64,000 nt of DNA from Thermococcus radiotolerans. GTDB lineage: Archaea > Methanobacteriota_B > Thermococci > Thermococcales > Thermococcaceae. Both the position numbers and the translations under genes were made by a program. The notes below the pieces were generated by a model. The model was not told where the DNA came from. It did not search any database and saw only the letters and a list, made by a program, of their open reading frames with translations. Shown one piece after another: positions 52,662 to 63,905 of this stretch; positions within the stretch are counted from its first letter, which is position 1; the number at the start of each line of letters is the position of its first letter. Location of the stretch: NCBI RefSeq assembly GCF_002214565.1, contig NZ_CP015106.1:310001-374000 (forward strand), in the 5' to 3' direction.

Positions 52662-54356
52662 ATGGCCGAAGCAAGTCAGCTGTTTAAGGAATTCAAGATT
52701 CAGAGCGTCAGTGAGTTCTTCAGACGAAACGCGGCCATGCTTGGCTACACGGGCAAGATACGCTCCCTCACCACAGTCGTTCACGAAGCAGTTACGAACT
52801 CCCTAGATGCCTGCGAGGAGGCTGGGATAGCGCCGTACATCCGCGTCGAGATAGAGGAGCTCGGAAGGGAGCACTACAAGGTAATCGTTGAGGACAACGG
52901 TCCGGGAATACCCGAGAAGTACATAACCCACGTTTTCGGCAAGATGCTCGCCGGTACCAAGGCCCACAGGAACATACAGAGCCGCGGTCAGCAGGGTATC
53001 GGTATAAGCGGTGCCGTCATGTTCGCTCAGATAACTAGCGGAAAGGCAACGCGCGTCATAACTTCAACCGGCGGCGATAAAACCATCGAGGCCTGGGTTA
53101 AGATAGACGTTGACAAGAACGAGGGTAAAATCGTCAAGAAGGAGAAGCACCCCAATCCCAAGGGCTGGCGTGGGACGAGGATAGAGCTTGAGGTGAAAAA
53201 CGTCCGTTACATACGCTCAAAGCAGGGCGTCTACTGGTATCTAAAGCTCACCGCTATAGCGAACCCGCACGCCCACATCGAGCTCATAGAGCCGGACGGG
53301 AAGCTCATAGTCTTCCCGAGGTCGAGCGAAGAGGTGCCAAAGCCGCCGGTTGAGATGAAGCCCCACCCGAGGGGGGTTCTCACCGACGACGTTTACAGGA
53401 TGGCCAAGAAGACCCGGAGGAACACGGTGAAGCGCTTCCTCGTCGGCGAGTTCTCGAGGATAAGCGACAAGAAGATAGACGAGCTGATAGAGTACATCGC
53501 GGCGCTGAGGCTGATAAAGACGGAGGAGGACAAGAACGTTCAGGAGCAGCTCTACGAGAGACTCATGAAGGGAGAGGTTAAGGCCGTCCTCCGCTCCTTC
53601 AGGGGATACACCAAGGTGGTCAAGCAGGTTGCAAAGCTCATGGAGAAGCCGCCCGAGAAGCTCACCTGGCACGAGGCGGAGGAGATAGTCGAGGCCTTCA
53701 AGTACATGAAGTTTCTGGCCCCGCCGACCCACGGCCTCAGGCCGATAGGCGAGGAGAACATCGAGAAGGGCCTCAGGGGAATCCTCAAGCCGGAATTCGT
53801 GACGGCCGTGACGAGACCGCCGAAGGTCTACTCCGGTGGTATTCCCTTCCAGGTTGAAGTCGGCCTCGCCTACGGCGGTGAGATTCCCGCAGGCTTTGAG
53901 CTTCTCCGCTACGCCAACAGAGTTCCGCTCCTCTTCGACGCCGGTTCCTGTGTGACGACCCTCGCTGCGCGCTCCATAGACTGGAAGCGCTACAAGGTTG
54001 ACGACCTCGACCGCGCGCCGGTGGTGCTCATGATAAACGTCATCAGCGTCCACGTGCCCTACACCGGCACCGGAAAGCAGAGCATCGCCAACGTTGAGGA
54101 GATTCAGAACGAGATAAGGCTGGCCATAATGGACGCCGCCAGGAGGCTTCAGACCTACCTGAGCGGCAAGCACAGGAAGCTCTATCAGGTTAAGAGGAAG
54201 AAGACCTTCGAGAAGTACGTACCGGAGATAGCGAAGGCCCTGAGCGTTCTGACCGGAGAGGAGGAGGACGCGGTCAAGACCTACTTCCTGACCTTCATAG
54301 AGAGCCACTTTAAGGCCAAAGAGAGTGAGCTTAGCGAGGTGAGCGAGAATGCCTAA
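52662..54356 (+). CDS. top6B: DNA topoisomerase VI subunit B
   Basis: This is a 564-residue ATPase subunit of type IIB topoisomerase. The GHKL fold shows [14 protein letters not shown] (Mg-binding Asn), EDNGPGIP and [16 protein letters not shown]; the transducer Lys is in [13 protein letters not shown] 52662 has AGGAGGAATGAAG upstream; an ATG at 52656 overlaps the KH stop. It pairs with subunit A encoded 8 bases inside its end. The enzyme decatenates and relaxes DNA during replication. Confidence 0.96.
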   Translation: MAEASQLFKEFKIQSVSEFFRRNAAMLGYTGKIRSLTTVVHEAVTNSLDACEEAGIAPYIRVEIEELGREHYKVIVEDNGPGIPEKYITHVFGKMLAGTKAHRNIQSRGQQGIGISGAVMFAQITSGKATRVITSTGGDKTIEAWVKIDVDKNEGKIVKKEKHPNPKGWRGTRIELEVKNVRYIRSKQGVYWYLKLTAIANPHAHIELIEPDGKLIVFPRSSEEVPKPPVEMKPHPRGVLTDDVYRMAKKTRRNTVKRFLVGEFSRISDKKIDELIEYIAALRLIKTEEDKNVQEQLYERLMKGEVKAVLRSFRGYTKVVKQVAKLMEKPPEKLTWHEAEEIVEAFKYMKFLAPPTHGLRPIGEENIEKGLRGILKPEFVTAVTRPPKVYSGGIPFQVEVGLAYGGEIPAGFELLRYANRVPLLFDAGSCVTTLAARSIDWKRYKVDDLDRAPVVLMINVISVHVPYTGTGKQSIANVEEIQNEIRLAIMDAARRLQTYLSGKHRKLYQVKRKKTFEKYVPEIAKALSVLTGEEEDAVKTYFLTFIESHFKAKESELSEVSENA

Positions 54357-55506
54357 ATCCAAGGTGAAGAGGGAGAAACCCAGGGAGCGCTTTTCCTACG
54401 ACCCGACCAGGGTGCTCACCAAGCTTGAGGAGTACGGAAAGCGCGTCCTCGAGGACATAAAGAGCGGAAAGAACCCCTACTTCGACATCCCCATGCGCGG
54501 GCTCAACAACGTCTACTTCGATGAAAAGAGGCGCGTCATCAGGATGGGCGACAAGCTCTCAAGGCGCTACTTCCTCAACGTGGCTCATGCCAGAAAGTTC
54601 ATGCAGACTCTCCTCATCATGGCCTACGTGAAGCGCCTGGTGAGCGAGGGCAAGCACGCGAGCCTTCGTGAAGCCTACTACGCCAACAAGCACACCATTC
54701 CGGGAACGAAGGAGAACACCTTCGAGGACCAGCGCGAGAGCGACCCGATCATCGAAGACCTCGAGAGAATGCTCGGCGTTCTGCGTGAGGAGATGCACCT
54801 CACTGCCGACAGGCGCGGCTACATCTACGGCGACATAGTCATACGCGACGGCGAGGACGAGTTCAACACGAGCAAGCTCGGTATGGGTGGCTGGGCAGTT
54901 CCAGGAACGGTTGAGCACCTGCACTTCGTGGAGGTCAACGTTGACTACGCTCTGGTCGTCGAGACCGCCGCTATGGCCGACAGGCTGATTGAGGAAAAAT
55001 TCCCGAAGAAGGAGAAGGCCCTCATCATAGCGACGCAGGGTCAGGCGTCCCGTGGCGTAAGGAGGCTCATCCACAGGCTCCACTACGAGGAGGGGCTGCC
55101 GATAATAGTCTTCACGGATGGCGACCCCTACGGTTGGTACATATACTCCACCATAAAGCAGGGTTCCATCAACCTCGCCTACCTCAGCGACAAGCTGGCG
55201 ACGCCGGAGGCGAAGTTCGTGGGAATGACCATGGACGACATAAAGCGCTACGGTCTCGAGAACGTCACTGAAAAGCTCAAGGGAATCCCGCCCAACAAGA
55301 AGGGCGGCCCAACCGGCGATTACAAGAGAATCCTGGAGGAGATGGAGTATCCCTGGTTCCAGAACAAGGAGTGGCAGAGGCAGCTCAAGATGGCCGTTAA
55401 GATGGGAGTCAGGATAGAGCAGCAGGCCCTCGCCAACAAGAGCCTTGAGTTCGTGGCCAAGAGGTACCTTCCGGAAAAGATAAACAGCGGTGATCTGCTG
55501 CCATGA
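54349..55506 (+). CDS. top6A: DNA topoisomerase VI subunit A (Spo11-like)
   Basis: This is a 385-residue DNA-cleaving subunit, homologous to Spo11. The catalytic tyrosine is in [11 protein letters not shown] (residue 110 or 111). The Toprim domain has the acidic metal-binding [10 protein letters not shown]. The N-terminus is basic ([14 protein letters not shown]). It starts 8 bases before the Top6B stop, ensuring stoichiometric synthesis, and overlaps the next gene by ATGA. Confidence 0.96.
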   Translation: MPKSKVKREKPRERFSYDPTRVLTKLEEYGKRVLEDIKSGKNPYFDIPMRGLNNVYFDEKRRVIRMGDKLSRRYFLNVAHARKFMQTLLIMAYVKRLVSEGKHASLREAYYANKHTIPGTKENTFEDQRESDPIIEDLERMLGVLREEMHLTADRRGYIYGDIVIRDGEDEFNTSKLGMGGWAVPGTVEHLHFVEVNVDYALVVETAAMADRLIEEKFPKKEKALIIATQGQASRGVRRLIHRLHYEEGLPIIVFTDGDPYGWYIYSTIKQGSINLAYLSDKLATPEAKFVGMTMDDIKRYGLENVTEKLKGIPPNKKGGPTGDYKRILEEMEYPWFQNKEWQRQLKMAVKMGVRIEQQALANKSLEFVAKRYLPEKINSGDLLP

Positions 55507-56750
55507 CGACCACCGAGGAACTGGTGGCCCAGGTAAACAAGATACTGGACGACATTGGGATAGACATGGACGGGTTATTCGAGACTTTCGACATCCCGTC
55601 CATCTCCTATCGCCTCAGAGAGAACCTCTCCCTCCTGCAGGAGCTTGAAGAGGACCTCTCGAGGCGCGTGGGTGAAACGACCCCCGCGGTGCGGGGTATG
55701 GGCAAGCGCGACCGCGATCCCCACATTCAGTGGATTTACAAGAAGAAGCGCAACAGGGTTCTCGCCCTCGAAAGGCTCCGCGCGGCGATAACCGCTCACA
55801 AGATGGCCCTTGCCCTCATCTCCGCCAACTACACCTTCTTCCTTGGAAAGAAGCCGGTAACCCTCAAGGAGCTCACGAGGGAGAACGTCGAGGACGTTGA
55901 GGCCGTTCCGAGGAACGTTCAGATAGGCAGGGTTGAGGTGCTGCCGTACATGGCCTACTCCGGCGACGTTCTGAGGCTCCTTGCCAGGGAGAGTATAGCC
56001 GTCAGGGAGTCGTTCAAGTTCATAAAGGGCAAGCTCCGCGAGAAAGGAACCGTAAGAACTCGCGGCCTGCGCATAGAGGTCGAGTACTGGGAGAACAACC
56101 GCCTGAAGAAGTCCAGGCTGGACCTCCCCGCGGACTCAGACATAGAGGGCGAGCTGAGAAAGCGCTACGGAAGGCGCTTCCGCTGGCGCGTGCTGAGCTT
56201 TGTCAAGACCAAGGGAGTGCTCATAAACAACCACTACACCGTTGATAACCTCTCTCTTGCATACTCCGTTCTCGACCCTGAGAAGGGCGCTGAAAAACTC
56301 GGCCTCGACCTCTTCCGCTACTACTTCCTCACCTCCGAGAACGAGAGAGAGGGGCTCGGTCTCTACCCGGACATAAAGCTCTGCATAGACTGCCACTACT
56401 CGATATTCGACCTTCCCTTCCGAAACGAGCCGGGCTTCAGAACCGGTCACGGGAGTATGCTCATCATAAGGAAGTGCGAGATGGAGAGCGCCCTCGTGGG
56501 GAAGAGGAAGGATATAACTAACGTTCCCAACTACCTGCTCGGCGCGGTTCTCCTCTACGGGATGAGTGAGTACAGCGAGGATAAAGTCGCCGAGCTCCTC
56601 GGCGTTCCAAGGGACGAGCTTGAGGAGGCCATCCGGAAGTTCGTGATTTCCGGTCTCCACAAGACCCTTTTCGCCGACACGAAGAAGTTTGAGAAGTTCA
56701 TGCCTAAGAGCGATAAGGCCAAGCAGTTTTTGGCCCTCCTCCAGGGGTGA
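55503..56750 (+). CDS. DUF530-type protein downstream of topoisomerase VI
   Basis: This is a 415-residue soluble archaeal protein that I assign to DUF530. An N-terminal coiled-coil/helix region ([20 protein letters not shown]) precedes a central basic domain. A putative metal-binding stretch ([25 protein letters not shown]) is followed by a C-terminal HTH-like segment ([20 protein letters not shown]). ATGA overlap with Top6A implies co-translation. The function is unknown; a DNA-transaction role is suggested only by context. Confidence 0.8.
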   Translation: MTTTEELVAQVNKILDDIGIDMDGLFETFDIPSISYRLRENLSLLQELEEDLSRRVGETTPAVRGMGKRDRDPHIQWIYKKKRNRVLALERLRAAITAHKMALALISANYTFFLGKKPVTLKELTRENVEDVEAVPRNVQIGRVEVLPYMAYSGDVLRLLARESIAVRESFKFIKGKLREKGTVRTRGLRIEVEYWENNRLKKSRLDLPADSDIEGELRKRYGRRFRWRVLSFVKTKGVLINNHYTVDNLSLAYSVLDPEKGAEKLGLDLFRYYFLTSENEREGLGLYPDIKLCIDCHYSIFDLPFRNEPGFRTGHGSMLIIRKCEMESALVGKRKDITNVPNYLLGAVLLYGMSEYSEDKVAELLGVPRDELEEAIRKFVISGLHKTLFADTKKFEKFMPKSDKAKQFLALLQG

Positions 56751-56754
56751 GTTT

Positions 56755-57165
56755 ATGAGGGTGGAGGTTAAGGCGCGGAACAATTCCGAGCTCATAAGGA
56801 AGCTCAGCGAGGTTCTGAACGACGAGGTTACGGAGGTCTACATAAACCTCCGCCCGACGAAGGAAATACTCGTGAGAATCCTTGAGCGCGCCCCCAACGT
56901 CAGGCGCATAAGCTGTCCCCCGAGCCTCTACCCGAAGGTCTCCAAAAAGGCCATCAACGCCCTCGCCCAGATGGGCATAGAACTCGTTCCCGAGGGTTAC
57001 CCCCGCGGAAGGCCGCGGAAATACGATGAGAGCACCATACGGGAGGTTCAGGACCTCCTGATGAACGGCGTTCCCCCCAAGGAGATAAGCGCCAGGATGG
57101 GCATCCCGCTCCGGACGGTTTACTACATGATCGAGCAGCTGGGTGTCCGGTCATGGAGAGAATAA
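56755..57165 (+). CDS. DUF1699-like protein with C-terminal HTH
   Basis: This is a 136-residue protein. The N-terminal 85 residues (KARNNSELIRKLSEVLNDEVTEVYINLRPT, SCPPSLYPKVSKKAINAL) fit the archaeal DUF1699 family. The GRPRKYDES linker leads to a compact helix-turn-helix (PPKEISARMGIPLRTVYYMI) resembling resolvase-type HTHs. ATG 56755 follows GGGGTGAGTTT and lies 4 bases after the DUF530 stop. It is a probable DNA-binding protein. Confidence 0.78.
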   Translation: MRVEVKARNNSELIRKLSEVLNDEVTEVYINLRPTKEILVRILERAPNVRRISCPPSLYPKVSKKAINALAQMGIELVPEGYPRGRPRKYDESTIREVQDLLMNGVPPKEISARMGIPLRTVYYMIEQLGVRSWRE

Positions 57166-57923
57166 AGAGCCTGTACTGGGCTCTCTTCGCCTCTTTCATC
57201 ATCGTCTCCATGCTCTTGGGTAGGACGGCCGTCCATGGCGGGACGACGGTCTTCAACTTCGAGTGGGTGTTCTTCTTCGCGAACCTCTTCCTCTTCGCGG
57301 CCGCGGGCTACGTTCTGAAGATGCTCCTCGAGGGGAAGTTTGAGAGGGGAATGCGTAGAACCAAGAGGGGCAACGTTCTTGCCGGCGCGATAACGCTCCT
57401 GGCGATTTTCGTCGCCCTCAAACTGCTCTTCGAGAAGAAGCCGGAGAGCCTCGTGAACGGGGGCAAGGTGGGGGAAACCCTCTCCGGGGTTTGGTACAAC
57501 GTCACCTCAGGCAACTTCGTCGTCACCCTCCGCGAGCTCCCGGGGATATTCTATTTCATCCCCTTCATTGTCTTCGTTCTGTTCCTCCTCACGGTGAAGA
57601 GGCGGAAGAGAGGCGTTACGCCCTTTGAGGTCAGGTTCGAGCCGGAGATGACCTACGATTCCATAGAGGGCACTCCCGCGGAGAGGGTCATAAAGATGTA
57701 CAAAAACGTTGTCGCAGGCCTCGTGATGAAGGGCTATCCATATCAGAAGAGCTGGACCCACTGGGAGCACGAGGCGAAGCTGCGGGAGATATTTCCCGAC
57801 TTGGAAGACCTCGACGTCCTCACGAGGATATTCGAGAAGGCCAAGTACGCGGAGAGGCTCAGAGAGGATGACGTTAAACTCGCACGGGAGAGCTATGAGA
57901 GGCTTATGACGTTTCTGAGGTAG
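57153..57923 (+). CDS. Membrane protein with C-terminal DUF4129 domain
   Basis: This is a 256-residue protein with four membrane segments (about residues 8-25, 33-55, 70-90, 125-145) followed by a cytosolic DUF4129 domain (GTPAERVIKMYKNVVAGLVMKG, then RIFEKAKYAERL). It overlaps the previous gene by 13 bases. DUF4129 often accompanies transglutaminase and AAA/MoxR systems, but none is adjacent here. The function is unknown. Confidence 0.82.
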   Translation: MERIKSLYWALFASFIIVSMLLGRTAVHGGTTVFNFEWVFFFANLFLFAAAGYVLKMLLEGKFERGMRRTKRGNVLAGAITLLAIFVALKLLFEKKPESLVNGGKVGETLSGVWYNVTSGNFVVTLRELPGIFYFIPFIVFVLFLLTVKRRKRGVTPFEVRFEPEMTYDSIEGTPAERVIKMYKNVVAGLVMKGYPYQKSWTHWEHEAKLREIFPDLEDLDVLTRIFEKAKYAERLREDDVKLARESYERLMTFLR

Positions 57924-57978
57924 GTTTAAAAAGCGGTCGAATTAGAAGCCCCTAAACACAAGATGAAAGGTGATGCTC

Positions 57979-58782
57979 ATGCTCGTTGAGACCCAGGAAG
58001 AGACCCCTGAGATAAGGGAGCGCCTTCACCGCGTCGGAATCACCAACCTGCGCACCGTGGCGAGAATAAACTGGAAGGGGAGGGTGTACACCTTCCTGCC
58101 CGTCTTCGAGATAACCATCGACGTCCCCGAGGAGAAGAAGGGAATACACATGAGCAGGCTCGTGGAGAGCATAACCGAGGCCATGAGCGAGGCGGTCGAG
58201 GAGGAGGTCATGCAGGCCCACACCTCCCTTGAGGAGCTCGGCAGGTGTGTTATACGCCGCCTTGAGGGCAAGCATCCGCACAGGCGTGCCGAGGTCTGGA
58301 TAAAGACCCACCTCATAATACCTCGCCAGACCCCCGCGAGCGGAAAGACGACCTACGAGCCCTACGACGTCGAGGTGGGCGTGATAAAAAACGAGGACGG
58401 CTCCTTTGGAAAGGTTCTCCGCGTCAAGGTGATAGGCAACACGGCCTGCCCGCACGCGATGGCGAACAACGATGGGAAGACCCACATCCAGAGGGCGATA
58501 GGCGAGCTTGAGGTAAGGACGGCCTTCGACGAGGAGATAGCCCTTGAGGACATGATAGACGTCGTCGAGAGCTCCTTCAGCCACCCGACCTACACGCTGC
58601 TCAAGACCATAGACGAGAACGCCGTCGTCCAGGGGATGCACCGCAACCCGAAGTTCGTTGAGGATGTGGCGCGCGAGATATTCGCCAAGGCCAAGGAGCG
58701 CTTTAACGGCAAAATCCACGTGCGCGTAATCAGCAACGAGAGCATCCACAAGCACGACGTCATAGCGGAGACGTGGAGCTGA
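57979..58782 (+). CDS. mptA: GTP cyclohydrolase MptA (FolE2-type)
   Basis: This is a 267-residue type IB GTP cyclohydrolase making 7,8-dihydro-D-neopterin 2',3'-cyclic phosphate. That is the first step to methanopterin-type pterins and, in archaea, also a source for archaeosine precursors. [21 protein letters not shown] starts the family consensus; NTACPHAM contains the metal-binding Cys/His; [19 protein letters not shown] is conserved. ATG 57979 has GGTGATGCTC upstream. A TATA-like GGTTTAAAAAG lies at about 57923-57933. Confidence 0.95.
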   Translation: MLVETQEETPEIRERLHRVGITNLRTVARINWKGRVYTFLPVFEITIDVPEEKKGIHMSRLVESITEAMSEAVEEEVMQAHTSLEELGRCVIRRLEGKHPHRRAEVWIKTHLIIPRQTPASGKTTYEPYDVEVGVIKNEDGSFGKVLRVKVIGNTACPHAMANNDGKTHIQRAIGELEVRTAFDEEIALEDMIDVVESSFSHPTYTLLKTIDENAVVQGMHRNPKFVEDVAREIFAKAKERFNGKIHVRVISNESIHKHDVIAETWS

Positions 58783-58808
58783 TTTTCCACAACTTTTTGG
58801 TGGCGGAG

Positions 58809-59885
58809 ATGAAGCTCGTCCACGACCCCATACACGGCCACATCGAGCTCGATGACTTCGCCCTCAGGCTCGTGGACACGCCCGAGTTTCAGAGACTCAG
58901 GAGGATAACCCAGCTGGGCCTGGCTTTTCTCGCATATCCCTCTGCTAAGCACACGCGCTTCGAGCACTCCCTCGGAACTTTCTATCTGGCGAAGAGAATA
59001 GCTGGATACAACCCCGGAATTGAGGAGGGTGCCGTTTACGCGGCTCTGCTTCACGACCTCGGTCACTATCCCTTCAGCCACACGCTTGAGGTTCTCTACC
59101 AAAGGCACGAGGAAAACACGAAGTGGTTCATAAAGCACGGTGAAATCGGGGACGTTATACGGGAGCGCTACTCCCTCGGAGAGTTCCTCAGACTTCTCAA
59201 ACACCCCCTCGTGAGCGGCGACATAGACGCGGACAGGATGGATTACCTCGTGCGCGATGCGTACTATACGGGCGCCGCCTACGGTCTCGTTGACCTTGAC
59301 AGGCTCGTGAGGAACCTACACTACGATGGTGAGAGGTTGATAATCGGGGAGAAGGGTGTAATGGCCGCACAGAGCCTCCTCCTCGCGAGGAGCATGATGT
59401 ATCCCACCGTTTACCAGCACCACGTTTCGAAAATAGCCAGCTCGATGCTCGTAAAGGCGGTTGAGCTAGAGGGAATTCCGCTCGAGGAGATTCGCCTCAT
59501 GGACGAGGTCGACCTGATCGCCCGGCTTAGGAGGAGCGAGAATGGCGAAGTTCGCGAACTCATTGCGGCCATAGACGACAGGAGGCTCTACAAGCGTGTT
59601 CTGTACAGCGGCGATGACCCGGGCGAGAAGGTCATCTTCGAACTCAAGAATGAGCTGGAAGGCGAGTTTGGCCATCTGGCTACGGTTGATTACCCTCCGA
59701 AGCCCAAGTTCGAGGAGAAGAACGCCTTCGTGGCCGTGGGCGATGGGCTTAAACGGCTGAGTGATGTCTCCCCGCTGGTTCGCTCCCTCGTCGAGCTGAA
59801 GGACACCCACTGGCGCTGGGGTGTCTACGCTAGGGAGGACGTGATGGAGCGGATTGAAAGGTTCCTGAGGACTTTCCTCGGTTGA
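58809..59885 (+). CDS. HD-domain phosphohydrolase (dGTPase-like)
   Basis: This is a 358-residue metal-dependent phosphohydrolase. The HD motif is split as HTRFEHSLG (first His) and LLHDLGHYPFSH, with the final Asp near DIDADRMDYL. IHGHIELDDFALRLVDTPEFQRLRRI is the standard N-terminus of the SAMHD1/dGTPase branch. ATG 58809 follows GGTGGCGGAG and lies 26 bases after mptA. Predicted substrates are nucleotides such as dNTPs; no experimental specificity can be read. Confidence 0.9.
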   Translation: MKLVHDPIHGHIELDDFALRLVDTPEFQRLRRITQLGLAFLAYPSAKHTRFEHSLGTFYLAKRIAGYNPGIEEGAVYAALLHDLGHYPFSHTLEVLYQRHEENTKWFIKHGEIGDVIRERYSLGEFLRLLKHPLVSGDIDADRMDYLVRDAYYTGAAYGLVDLDRLVRNLHYDGERLIIGEKGVMAAQSLLLARSMMYPTVYQHHVSKIASSMLVKAVELEGIPLEEIRLMDEVDLIARLRRSENGEVRELIAAIDDRRLYKRVLYSGDDPGEKVIFELKNELEGEFGHLATVDYPPKPKFEEKNAFVAVGDGLKRLSDVSPLVRSLVELKDTHWRWGVYAREDVMERIERFLRTFLG

Positions 59886-59955
59886 GGGCGATGGCCTTTC
59901 CCCTCCAAAAACCTTAAGTAGTTTGAACGTCTGAAGCCCCGGGCATTTCTCCACT

Positions 59956-59970
59956 GGGAAAGATTTATAA
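59956..59970 (+). promoter_or_regulatory. Strong BRE/TATA promoter of the aEF-2 gene
   Basis: GGGAAAGATTTATAA matches the Thermococcales BRE/TATA consensus. Transcription should start near 59995, leaving a leader of about 30 bases with GAAGGTGGTGTAA before ATG 60025. Confidence 0.75.
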
Positions 59971-60024
59971 CCGGCCTTCTTAAGTGAGTGGTGAACAAGC
60001 TCATCAGGTTAGAAGGTGGTGTAA

Positions 60025-62223
60025 ATGGGAAGAAGGGAAGAGATGGTTGCGAAGATCAAAGAGCTCATGACCCAGCCCGAGAGGATCAGGAACATGGGTA
60101 TTGCCGCTCATATTGACCACGGTAAGACGACGCTGAGCGACAACCTGCTCGCCGGCGCTGGAATGATTAGCGAGGAGCTCGCCGGAAAGCAGCTCGTCCT
60201 CGACTTCGACGAGCAGGAGCAGGCGAGAGGTATCACCATCAACGCGGCCAACGTTTCGATGGTTCACAACTACGAGGGCCAGGACTACCTCATCAACCTC
60301 ATCGACACCCCGGGTCACGTTGACTTCGGTGGTGACGTCACGAGAGCCATGCGTGCCATAGACGGTGCGATCATCGTCGTTGACGCCGTTGAGGGAGTCA
60401 TGCCCCAGACCGAGACCGTTCTCAGGCAGGCCCTGAGGGAGTACGTCAAGCCGGTTCTCTTCATCAACAAGGTTGACAGGCTCATCAAGGAGCTCAAGCT
60501 CGGCCCGAACGAGATACTCCAGAGGTTCGCCAAGATAATCACCGACGTCAACAGGCTCATCAAGAAGTACGCCCCGGACGAGTTTAAGAGCCAGTGGATG
60601 GTCAAGGTCGAGGACGGTAGCGTCGCCTTCGGTTCAGCTTACTACAACTGGGCCCTCAGCGTTCCGTACATGAAGAAGACCGGCGTTTCCTTCAAGGACA
60701 TCGTCGAGCTCACCAACAGCGGGGACCTTAAGACCCTCAGGCAGAAAGCCCCGCTCCACGTCGTCGTTCTCGATATGGTCGTCAAGCACCTGCCGAACCC
60801 GCTCGAGGCCCAGAAGTACAGGATCCCGCACCTCTGGAGGGGTGAGGTCGAGAGCGACATCGGCCAGGCCATGATGCGCTGCGACCCGAAGGGCAAGATG
60901 GTCATGGTCGTTACCAAGATCATCCTCGACAAGCACGCCGGTGAGGTTTCAACCGGCCGTGTCTGGAGCGGTACCGTGAAGACCGGCCAGGAGGTCTACC
61001 TCATCAACGCCAAGAGGAAGGCCAGGATCCAGCAGGTCGGTATCTACATGGGTCCCGAGAGGGTCAACATGGAGGCCGTTCCGGCCGGTAACATCGTCGC
61101 CGTCACCGGACTGCGCGATGCCATGGCCGGTGAGACCGTCTCCCAGGAGCAGATCGAGCCGTTCGAGGCCCTCCACTACACCAGCGAGCCGGTCGTTACC
61201 GTTGCCATTGAGGCCAAGAACGTTAAGGACCTTCCGAAGCTCATCGAGGCTCTCCGCCAGCTCGCCAAGGAGGACCCGACGCTCCACGTCAAGATCGACG
61301 AGGAAACCGGCCAGCACCTCCTCAGCGGTATGGGTGAGCTCCACCTCGAGGTCAAGCTCGTCAAGCTCAAGGAAGACTGGAAGCTCGACGTCGACGTTTC
61401 CCCGCCGATCGTCGTCTACCGCGAGAGCGTCAGCAAGATGAGCCCGATAGTCGAAGGAAAGAGCCCGAACAAGCACAACAGGTTCTACATCACCGTGGAG
61501 CCGCTTCCGGACGAGATATACCAGGCCATCCGCGAGGGCCTCATCCCCGAGGGCAGGCCCAAGAACCCGAAGGAGGTCGCCAAGAAGCTCGCCGAGCTCG
61601 GCATGGACTACGAGGTCGCCAAGGGCATCGTCGACATCTACCAGGGCAACATGTTCCTCGACAACACCAAGGGTATCCAGTACCTCAACGAGGTCATGGA
61701 CCTCCTCGTCGACGGATTCCACCAGGCCATGGACGAGGGCCCGCTCGCCAGGGAGCCCGTCATGAAGGTCATGGTTCGCCTGCACGACGCCAAGATCCAC
61801 GAGGACAACGTCCACCGCGGTCCGGCCCAGATCTACCCGGCCATCAGGGGCGCCATCCAGTGCGCCATGATGAAGGCCCAGCCGATCCTCTACGAGCCGT
61901 ACCAGAAGGTCATCATCAACGTGCCCTACGAGTACATGGGTGCCGTCAGCAGGGAGATCAACCAGAGGCGCGGCCAGCTCATCGACATGCGCCAGGAGGG
62001 CGAGGTCATGATCATCATCGCCGAGGCCCCGGTTGCGGAGATGTTCGGATTCGCCGGAGCCATCCGTGGTGCCACCAGCGGAAGGGCCCTCTGGAGCACC
62101 GAGCACGCGGGCTTCAAGCGCGTTCCGGGAGAGCTCGCTGTGAACATCATCAGGCAGATCAGGCAGAGGAAGGGCCTCGACCCGAACCCGCCGAAGGAGC
62201 AGGACGTCTGCCCGCAGCAGTGA
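60025..62223 (+). CDS. fusA: Translation elongation factor aEF-2
   Basis: This is the 732-residue GTPase driving ribosomal translocation. G1 is [16 protein letters not shown]3 [11 protein letters not shown]4 INKVDR. The C-terminal segment [17 protein letters not shown] contains the His modified to diphthamide. Codon use is strongly biased to GAC, AAG, AAC and CTC, as expected of a highly expressed gene. It is monocistronic between its own promoter and a hairpin-plus-T terminator. Confidence 0.98.
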   Translation: MGRREEMVAKIKELMTQPERIRNMGIAAHIDHGKTTLSDNLLAGAGMISEELAGKQLVLDFDEQEQARGITINAANVSMVHNYEGQDYLINLIDTPGHVDFGGDVTRAMRAIDGAIIVVDAVEGVMPQTETVLRQALREYVKPVLFINKVDRLIKELKLGPNEILQRFAKIITDVNRLIKKYAPDEFKSQWMVKVEDGSVAFGSAYYNWALSVPYMKKTGVSFKDIVELTNSGDLKTLRQKAPLHVVVLDMVVKHLPNPLEAQKYRIPHLWRGEVESDIGQAMMRCDPKGKMVMVVTKIILDKHAGEVSTGRVWSGTVKTGQEVYLINAKRKARIQQVGIYMGPERVNMEAVPAGNIVAVTGLRDAMAGETVSQEQIEPFEALHYTSEPVVTVAIEAKNVKDLPKLIEALRQLAKEDPTLHVKIDEETGQHLLSGMGELHLEVKLVKLKEDWKLDVDVSPPIVVYRESVSKMSPIVEGKSPNKHNRFYITVEPLPDEIYQAIREGLIPEGRPKNPKEVAKKLAELGMDYEVAKGIVDIYQGNMFLDNTKGIQYLNEVMDLLVDGFHQAMDEGPLAREPVMKVMVRLHDAKIHEDNVHRGPAQIYPAIRGAIQCAMMKAQPILYEPYQKVIINVPYEYMGAVSREINQRRGQLIDMRQEGEVMIIIAEAPVAEMFGFAGAIRGATSGRALWSTEHAGFKRVPGELAVNIIRQIRQRKGLDPNPPKEQDVCPQQ

Positions 62224-62248
62224 GGGCTTTCCGCCCTCCGAGCTTTTC
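62222..62248 (+). terminator. Hairpin and T-rich terminator after aEF-2
   Basis: GAGGGC-TTTCC-GCCCTC (62222-62238) forms a 6-bp stem beginning at the stop codon, followed within a few bases by GAGCTTTTCTATTC. This resembles an intrinsic terminator and probably ends the aEF-2 transcript. Confidence 0.55.
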
Positions 62249-62566
62249 TATTCTAGCTTTATCCTTTCACCCGTTCATTCTCGCCGGAGAAAGGCTTTGT
62301 AAGTTGACACGAGGCACTGGCGATGTGGTCTCTGAGGGGCGGATATTGACCATGAAGGCTGAACCTGCGAGTTTGCCCTGAAAATTGACAGATTCCTGCC
62401 AACTCCAATTAGTTAACTTTTTAAACCCGCTTCGTAACTTAGGGACGGAACTCATGAGGCCTCCCCGAGAAAAGGCGGGTTTCCCGCCCGAGGGGGCCGA
62501 GGTTCGAAAGATTTAAAAAGCCATCCTAGTCAACGAGACTAGACCAAAATATGGAGGTGTATGAAA
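62249..62566 (+). other. Long intergenic region upstream of aEF-1alpha, tandem promoters and structure
   Basis: This is the largest gap in the window. It holds a first TATA (CTTTTTAAACCC, 62417-62428) and a 41-base nested hairpin: outer GGCCTCC 62458-62464 with GGGGGCC 62492-62498, inner GGCGGG-TTT-CCCGCC 62474-62488. A 20-codon reading frame (62454-62516), a second strong BRE/TATA (CGAAAGATTTAAAAAG, 62505-62520) and a CTAGTC/GACTAG inverted repeat (62526-62542) at the expected start follow. Bases 62250-62410 show no clear feature. Confidence 0.6.
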
Positions 62567-63853
62567 ATGGCTAAGGAGAAGCCGCACGTTAACATCGTCT
62601 TTATAGGCCACGTCGACCACGGAAAGAGCACCACCATCGGAAGGCTGCTCTTCGACACCGCCAACATACCGGAGAACATCATCAAGAAGTTCGAGGAGAT
62701 GGGTGAGAAGGGTAAGTCCTTCAAGTTCGCTTGGGTCATGGACAGGCTCAAGGAGGAGCGCGAGAGGGGTATCACCATTGACGTCGCCCACACCAAGTTC
62801 GAGACCCCGCACAAGTACATCACCATCATCGACGCTCCGGGCCACAGAGACTTCGTTAAGAACATGATCACCGGTGCCAGCCAGGCCGACGCCGCCGTTC
62901 TCGTCGTCGCCGCCACCGACGGTGTCATGCCGCAGACCAAGGAGCACGCCTTCCTTGCCAGGACCCTTGGTATCAACCACATCATCGTCGCCATCAACAA
63001 GATGGACATGGTCAACTACGACGAGAAGAAGTTCAAGGCCGTCGCTGACCAGGTCAAGAAGCTCCTCATGATGCTCGGCTACAAGGACTTCCCGATCATC
63101 CCGATCAGCGCTTGGGAGGGCGACAACGTCGTTAAGAAGAGCGACAACATGCCCTGGTACAACGGCCCGACCCTCATCGACGCTCTCGACCAGATACCCG
63201 AGCCGCCGAAGCCCACCGACAAGCCGCTCCGCATCCCGATCCAGGACGTCTACTCCATCAAGGGTGTCGGTACCGTCCCGGTCGGCCGTGTCGAGACCGG
63301 TGTCCTCCGCGTCGGCGACGTCGTCATCTTCGAGCCGGCCAGCACCATCTTCCACAAGGCCATCCAGGGTGAGGTCAAGAGCATCGAGATGCACCACGAG
63401 GCCATGCAGGAGGCCCTTCCGGGTGACAACATCGGATTCAACGTCCGTGGCGTTGGTAAGAACGACATAAAGCGCGGTGACGTTGCTGGTCACACCACCA
63501 ACCCGCCGACCGTTGTCAGGCCGAAGGACACCTTCAAGGCCCAGATCATCGTCCTCAACCACCCGACCGCCATCACCGTCGGCTACACCCCGGTCCTCCA
63601 CGCGCACACCCTCCAGGTCGCCGTCAGGTTCGAGCAGCTCCTCGCCAAGCTCGACCCAAGGACCGGTAACATCGTCGAGGAGAACCCACAGTTCATCAAG
63701 ACCGGTGACTCGGCCATCGTCGTCCTCAGGCCGACCAAGCCGATGGTCATCGAGCCGGTCAAGGAGATACCGCAGATGGGCAGGTTCGCCATCCGTGACA
63801 TGGGCCAGACCGTCGCTGCCGGTATGGTTATCTCCATCCAGAAGGCCGAGTGA
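62567..63853 (+). CDS. tuf: Translation elongation factor aEF-1alpha
   Basis: This is a 428-residue GTPase delivering aminoacyl-tRNA to the ribosome. G1 is [16 protein letters not shown] (residues about 12-27), then [24 protein letters not shown] and INKMD. Domains II and III ([20 protein letters not shown] ...) are complete. ATG 62567 has GGAGGTG 7 bases upstream; ATG 62561 is too close to it. Codon bias is extreme, as for aEF-2. It is followed 52 bases later by S10, an arrangement common in archaea. Confidence 0.98.
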   Translation: MAKEKPHVNIVFIGHVDHGKSTTIGRLLFDTANIPENIIKKFEEMGEKGKSFKFAWVMDRLKEERERGITIDVAHTKFETPHKYITIIDAPGHRDFVKNMITGASQADAAVLVVAATDGVMPQTKEHAFLARTLGINHIIVAINKMDMVNYDEKKFKAVADQVKKLLMMLGYKDFPIIPISAWEGDNVVKKSDNMPWYNGPTLIDALDQIPEPPKPTDKPLRIPIQDVYSIKGVGTVPVGRVETGVLRVGDVVIFEPASTIFHKAIQGEVKSIEMHHEAMQEALPGDNIGFNVRGVGKNDIKRGDVAGHTTNPPTVVRPKDTFKAQIIVLNHPTAITVGYTPVLHAHTLQVAVRFEQLLAKLDPRTGNIVEENPQFIKTGDSAIVVLRPTKPMVIEPVKEIPQMGRFAIRDMGQTVAAGMVISIQKAE

Positions 63854-63905
63854 AGGCCTTCTCTGACCTTTCCTTTACTTCCTTGAACTCTTAGGAGGGA
63901 CTGAA

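Noticed and set aside
62320-62365. C/D-box-like pattern (GATG ... CTGA ... CTGA) upstream of aEF-1alpha
   Set aside because: The C and C' boxes deviate from RTGATGA and the C'-D spacing is too short for a guide RNA.
62495-62512. GGTTCGAAAG resembling a tRNA T-loop
   Set aside because: No acceptor, D or anticodon arms fold around it; the sequence is the BRE of the aEF-1alpha promoter.
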